64,000 bases of DNA. It comes from Sipunculus nudus. Lineage: Eukaryota > Annelida > Sipuncula > Golfingiida > Sipunculidae. The position numbers and the translations under genes were made by a program. Each line of letters starts with the position of its first letter. The first letter of the stretch is position 1. Of the stretch, positions 60,665-64,000 are shown piece by piece. The stretch lies in contig CM049308.1 in assembly GCA_026874595.1 (NCBI GenBank), forward strand, positions 46,321,327 to 46,385,326, in the 5' to 3' direction. A model generated the notes under the pieces. That model ran no database searches, was not told the origin of the DNA, and was given only the letters and a program-made list of their open reading frames with translations.

Positions 60665-62396
60665 TGTATCCGCCAAAACAGAGTTTTGCGGATACTATGT
60701 TTTCAGCTGCACGCCGCTGCCGCCGCCTCGTAGGTGTCCGGAGAACTCCTCTGTAACGGCTGGGCGGAATTTTACGAAACCCGGGATTATGTTCGGGTCA
60801 CATGTGAACTGCTGCGCCCCGATTTTGTTTTGACCTCTGACCTTTCCTCTGCGCTCTGCGTCCGTTTGTGCGTCTGTTTCCACACATAAACCCACATATC
60901 TCGGGAACCGTTTGACAGATCAGGAAAATTTTTTTGCACAAATGTAGCCCTTGGAGAGCTTTATAACATACACAAAAAATGGTGGCGCCACCTGCAACCA
61001 TGTTTGCAAGTGTCCATCTGTTCGTCTGCCTTGGGTTAAAATCACTCATATCTCTGCAGTGACTTTACTAATTCACCTGAAATTTGGCATGCGTAAACAT
61101 CTTGGATAGCTTCTCTGATTTTATGACAGGTGGCGCCACCTACATTCACATTTACGCTGCAGACATCCAAGCTCATATCTCGGGAACCGTTTGACCAATC
61201 AGGAAAATTTTTTTGCACAAATGTAGCCCTTGGAGAGCTTTATAACATACACAAAAAATGGTGGCGCCACCTGCAACCATGTTTGCACAGTGTCCATCTG
61301 TTCGTCTGCCTTGGGTTTAAATCACTCATATCTCTGCAGTGACTAGACTAATTCACCTGAAATTCGGCATGCGTATACATCCTGGATAGCTTTTCTGATT
61401 TTATGACAGGTGGCGCCACCTACATTCACATTTCAGCTGCAGACATCCAAGCTCATATCTCGGGAACCATTTGACCGATCAGGAAAATTTTTTGCACAAA
61501 TGTAGCCCTTGGAGAGCTTTATAACATACGCAAAAAATGGTGGTGCCACCTGCAACCATGTTTGCACAGTGTCCATCTGTTCGTCTGCCTTGGGTTAAAA
61601 TCACTCATATCTCTGCAGTGACTTGACTAATTCACCTGAAATTCGGCATGCATATACATCCTGGATAGCTTTTTTGATTTTATGACAGGTGGCGCAACCT
61701 ACATTCACGTTTACGCTGCAGACATCCAAGCTCATATCTCGGGAACCGTTTGGCCGATTGGGCCAAAATTTTGCATGTGTATAGATCTCACATAGCTCTT
61801 TATCATACGCAAAACTAGTGGTGCCACCTGCAGCCATTTTTGCACAGCTCGCGTCTGTTTGTCTGCCATGGGATAAAATCACTCATATCTCGGCAGTGGT
61901 TTGCATATCTGCCTAAAATTTTGCAGGTTTATACATCCCCGATAGCTCTCTTGATTTTATGACAGATGGCGCCACCTGCATTCTAGTTTATGCAGCAGAC
62001 ATCCAAGCTCATATCTTGGGAACTGTTTGACCGATTGGGCCAAAGTTTTGCATGTGTATAGTTCTCACATAGCTCTTTATCATACGCAAAACTGGTGGCG
62101 TCACCTGCAACCATTTTTGCTCAGCGTCCATCTGTTTGTCTTCCACGGGCTCAAATCACTCATATACATGTAATGGTTTGACTTATCTGCCTTAAATTTT
62201 GCATATGTATACAACTTGGACGGCTTTCTGGATTTTGTGGTGGGGGGGCAACCTAAATACACAATTTGGCTGCAGACATCCATGCTAATATGCAACACTC
62301 TATTTCCTCTTGCCACTCAATCCATGCCTCACTTCACCCGTTCCACTCTGATTTAGGCGGATACACGTAGACGCTTGTCGACTACCCGTATTCTAG
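60665..62396 (+). mobile_element. D-type Helitron-like element, complete (1.73 kb)
   Basis: The head TTGTATCCGCCAAAACAGAG then TTTTGCGGATACTATG forms a 13-bp stem. The leader has TGACCTCTGACCT (60831-60843). About eight half-units of 130-150 bp carry GGTGGCGCCACCT at about 60982, 61128, 61260 and 61408, with variants at 61541, 61687, 61818 and 61968. GGCGGATACA (62357-62366) mirrors the head. The terminal hairpin GTAGACG-CTTGT-CGACTAC is followed by CCGTATT and CTAG (62393-62396), then TT. It is non-coding. Confidence 0.88.
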
Positions 62397-63527
62397 TTCC
62401 TATAAGCTATTGGCTTGAACATATTGGACTTTGTAAAAAATCAGGAAAAATATTTGCTCACGTAACATTAAAATTTTTTAAGCTTGAGACTTTTTTTCCC
62501 AATTATTTAACTTTCTTTAACTAAGATTCAATTGTATACCCAAAATTAGATCTAAATTTTGTAAACTATTTTATTAGCATAAAAAATAAAATAAGTACCT
62601 TAAATTTTGCCCAACTTTGAACATGGCACTTTTTTTCCTGTGAGTACTGTTGATTTAATTTTCACAGCATGTAAACATACATATTTAATTTGATTAAAGC
62701 TGAAATTTGAAAATAAAAGCTTGCACATTAGGCTAGTTATTGAATTTTTTAGGCTCTATTGTAGCCACTTGCTTTGTCCAGATGCAGGCAACTCACTCTT
62801 GGTCACTTGAAGTCAGCTATGCCAGGGTTCCTGATTTGTTAATCACTGGGGAAATCCCTTGCTGTGACAGGTGTACAGTAATTCTCATATCATCCCCCCC
62901 CCCTCTTAATTTATTATTAAAAAAAAATAATTGGATTAGAAAAAATTAAGTCTGATTGAAACATATTCTTTCCTCAGGAGACTGGAACATAAAGTGATCA
63001 GCTCTGTCTGTCCATCATCTCTCCATTATCATTAAATATATATATTAATAATGAAATGTTTCCTATAAGGCGCCGTTAAAATAACTTTCATATGCTGTAT
63101 GTGTATGGATTTAACCATTAAAGTCTGAAATTTGTGGCAACTTATAAATTCAATTGTGTAATATTGCATATTTTAAACTTTAATCCCATCATTCAAACCC
63201 CCCTTCCCCCTAACCACCACCACCACCACCAAGTCCTTGCATCTGTGGACTGGGGACATTTTATAAAATACATTTTACATTTTTACATTTCATAAAATAA
63301 GAAAATACATATATTTAATGATATATTTATTAAAAGAAATAGGTCCAATTGAACAGATGTGTAAACTACTGAACTGTCAACTGTTTATCAAAAAGCCAAC
63401 CAATGATCATGGTATTAATATACATCTTAAGGTCACAAACTGCTCACATGCTTTAATTTTAACATTAGGAAATGCATGGTTTGGTCACAAAATATTATTT
63501 GCAACATTTTCTTACTCATCAATCCCA
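62397..63527 (+). mobile_element. B2-type element fragment
   Basis: Matches the nested B2 copy from about 18680 to 20070: CTTGCTTTG...GATGCAGG, GGTCACTTGAAGTCAGCTAT then GCCAGGGTT, a C-run near 62896, and TGTGTAAACTACTGAACTGT onward. It begins right after the D tail and has no B head or tail. Confidence 0.7.
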
Positions 63528-64000
63528 AGGAGGGTACAGACTGGAGTAGCAGCTGTCAAAAGCCCCGCCAGATCTCAAGTGTCAGTCGTGCGCTAATTGC
63601 AATTAAGACATGATAAGCCCAATAACTCTATTGTGCGCCTGTTATGCCGTGGTGTCAGGCGCAGCGGCGGCACGCCCTTTGATAAAGCTAGCCTGCTAGA
63701 TGTTACTTCTGTTGTCCGCTGTAGCTCACTGAAGCAGAGAATAACATTGACCGGAATTATGATTGCGCAAATGGTTTGTGTCAAGAATTATGCGCAACAA
63801 TTTTATCTAGAGAGGTTTTGTGTTGAGGAACCACTGGATGGATTTTGGGATAGATGCGGTCACCATGCATCAACTTCTGCCGTGATTCATGACAGATGAC
63901 TGGTAAAAGTAAACCTAACTTTCCCTGAATAACTTCAGAATTATAAAAAATTACACACACTTCTGACATATATTAATAATTAGCCATATATTATAGTATT
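63528..64000. other. Window end, GC-richer unique segment
   Basis: From about 63530 the B2 match stops and composition becomes GC-richer to about 63890. A 100-codon + ORF (63597-63899) and a 63-codon minus ORF overlap here, but neither has a recognised domain, splice context or kinase similarity. Left unassigned. Confidence 0.35.

Noticed and set aside
37197..64000. Search for MAP4K exon 4 (hinge, RDKLW-type sequence)
   Set aside because: No stretch with acceptor, phase 2 and hinge-like coding was found; intron 3 appears to extend beyond the window.

Overview
The window is animal nuclear DNA. It is AT-rich, gene-poor, has very long introns and is saturated with nested transposable elements. 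The style of the repeats (sub-terminal inverted repeats, a (GTCCGTCC)n microsatellite near the 5' end, tandem cores, a hairpin near the 3' end) resembles the pearl/HINE Helitron-like elements described in bivalves. A bivalve or other mollusc is therefore my best guess; this is inference.

One host gene is clear, on the + strand: the 5' part of a MAP4K-family (GCK-like) Ser/Thr kinase, closest by eye to MAP4K3. Coding exon 1 (4520-4603), exon 2 (15836-15893) and exon 3 (37106-37196) splice in frame. They encode the N-lobe: glycine loop, AIK lysine, alpha-C glutamate. Intron 1 is 11.2 kb, intron 2 is 21.2 kb, and intron 3 is at least 26.8 kb and runs off the window. I found no exon 4. Upstream are a TATA-like box, two uORFs, a 2.3 kb element with terminal inverted repeats (1574-3850) and a possible distal regulatory cluster (1191-1252).

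The introns are mostly mobile DNA. Intron 1 holds two copies of a palindromic MITE (4796-5237, 9594-10052), an inverted-arm repeat pair (6025-8625), a Helitron-like element H (10181-13715) carrying an insert M, and an A/B-type element (13771-15824) interrupted by a C-type element and ending 11 bp before exon 2. Intron 2 contains a nested block (16357-25217: B, then A inside it, then B2 inside that) and another deep nest at 28330-36515. Intron 3 has B, A, C, D, E and F elements and a decayed DIRS-type tyrosine-recombinase retrotransposon (50634-54370).

Families A to H have different tandem cores, but most recognisable 3' ends follow one plan: a small hairpin, then CTTG or CTAG, then host TT. 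Four nested insertions can be read against intact sibling copies, and they show precise insertion between T and T without an obvious long target duplication. Heads, cores and tails appear to be swapped between families. Several cores share a 14-bp palindrome (AGGTGGCGCCACCT), and two families (C and D) carry nuclear-receptor-like DR1 sites. I consider this modular, recursively nesting Helitron-like community the main discovery candidate. No tRNA, rRNA, CRISPR array or bacterial-type operon was seen.
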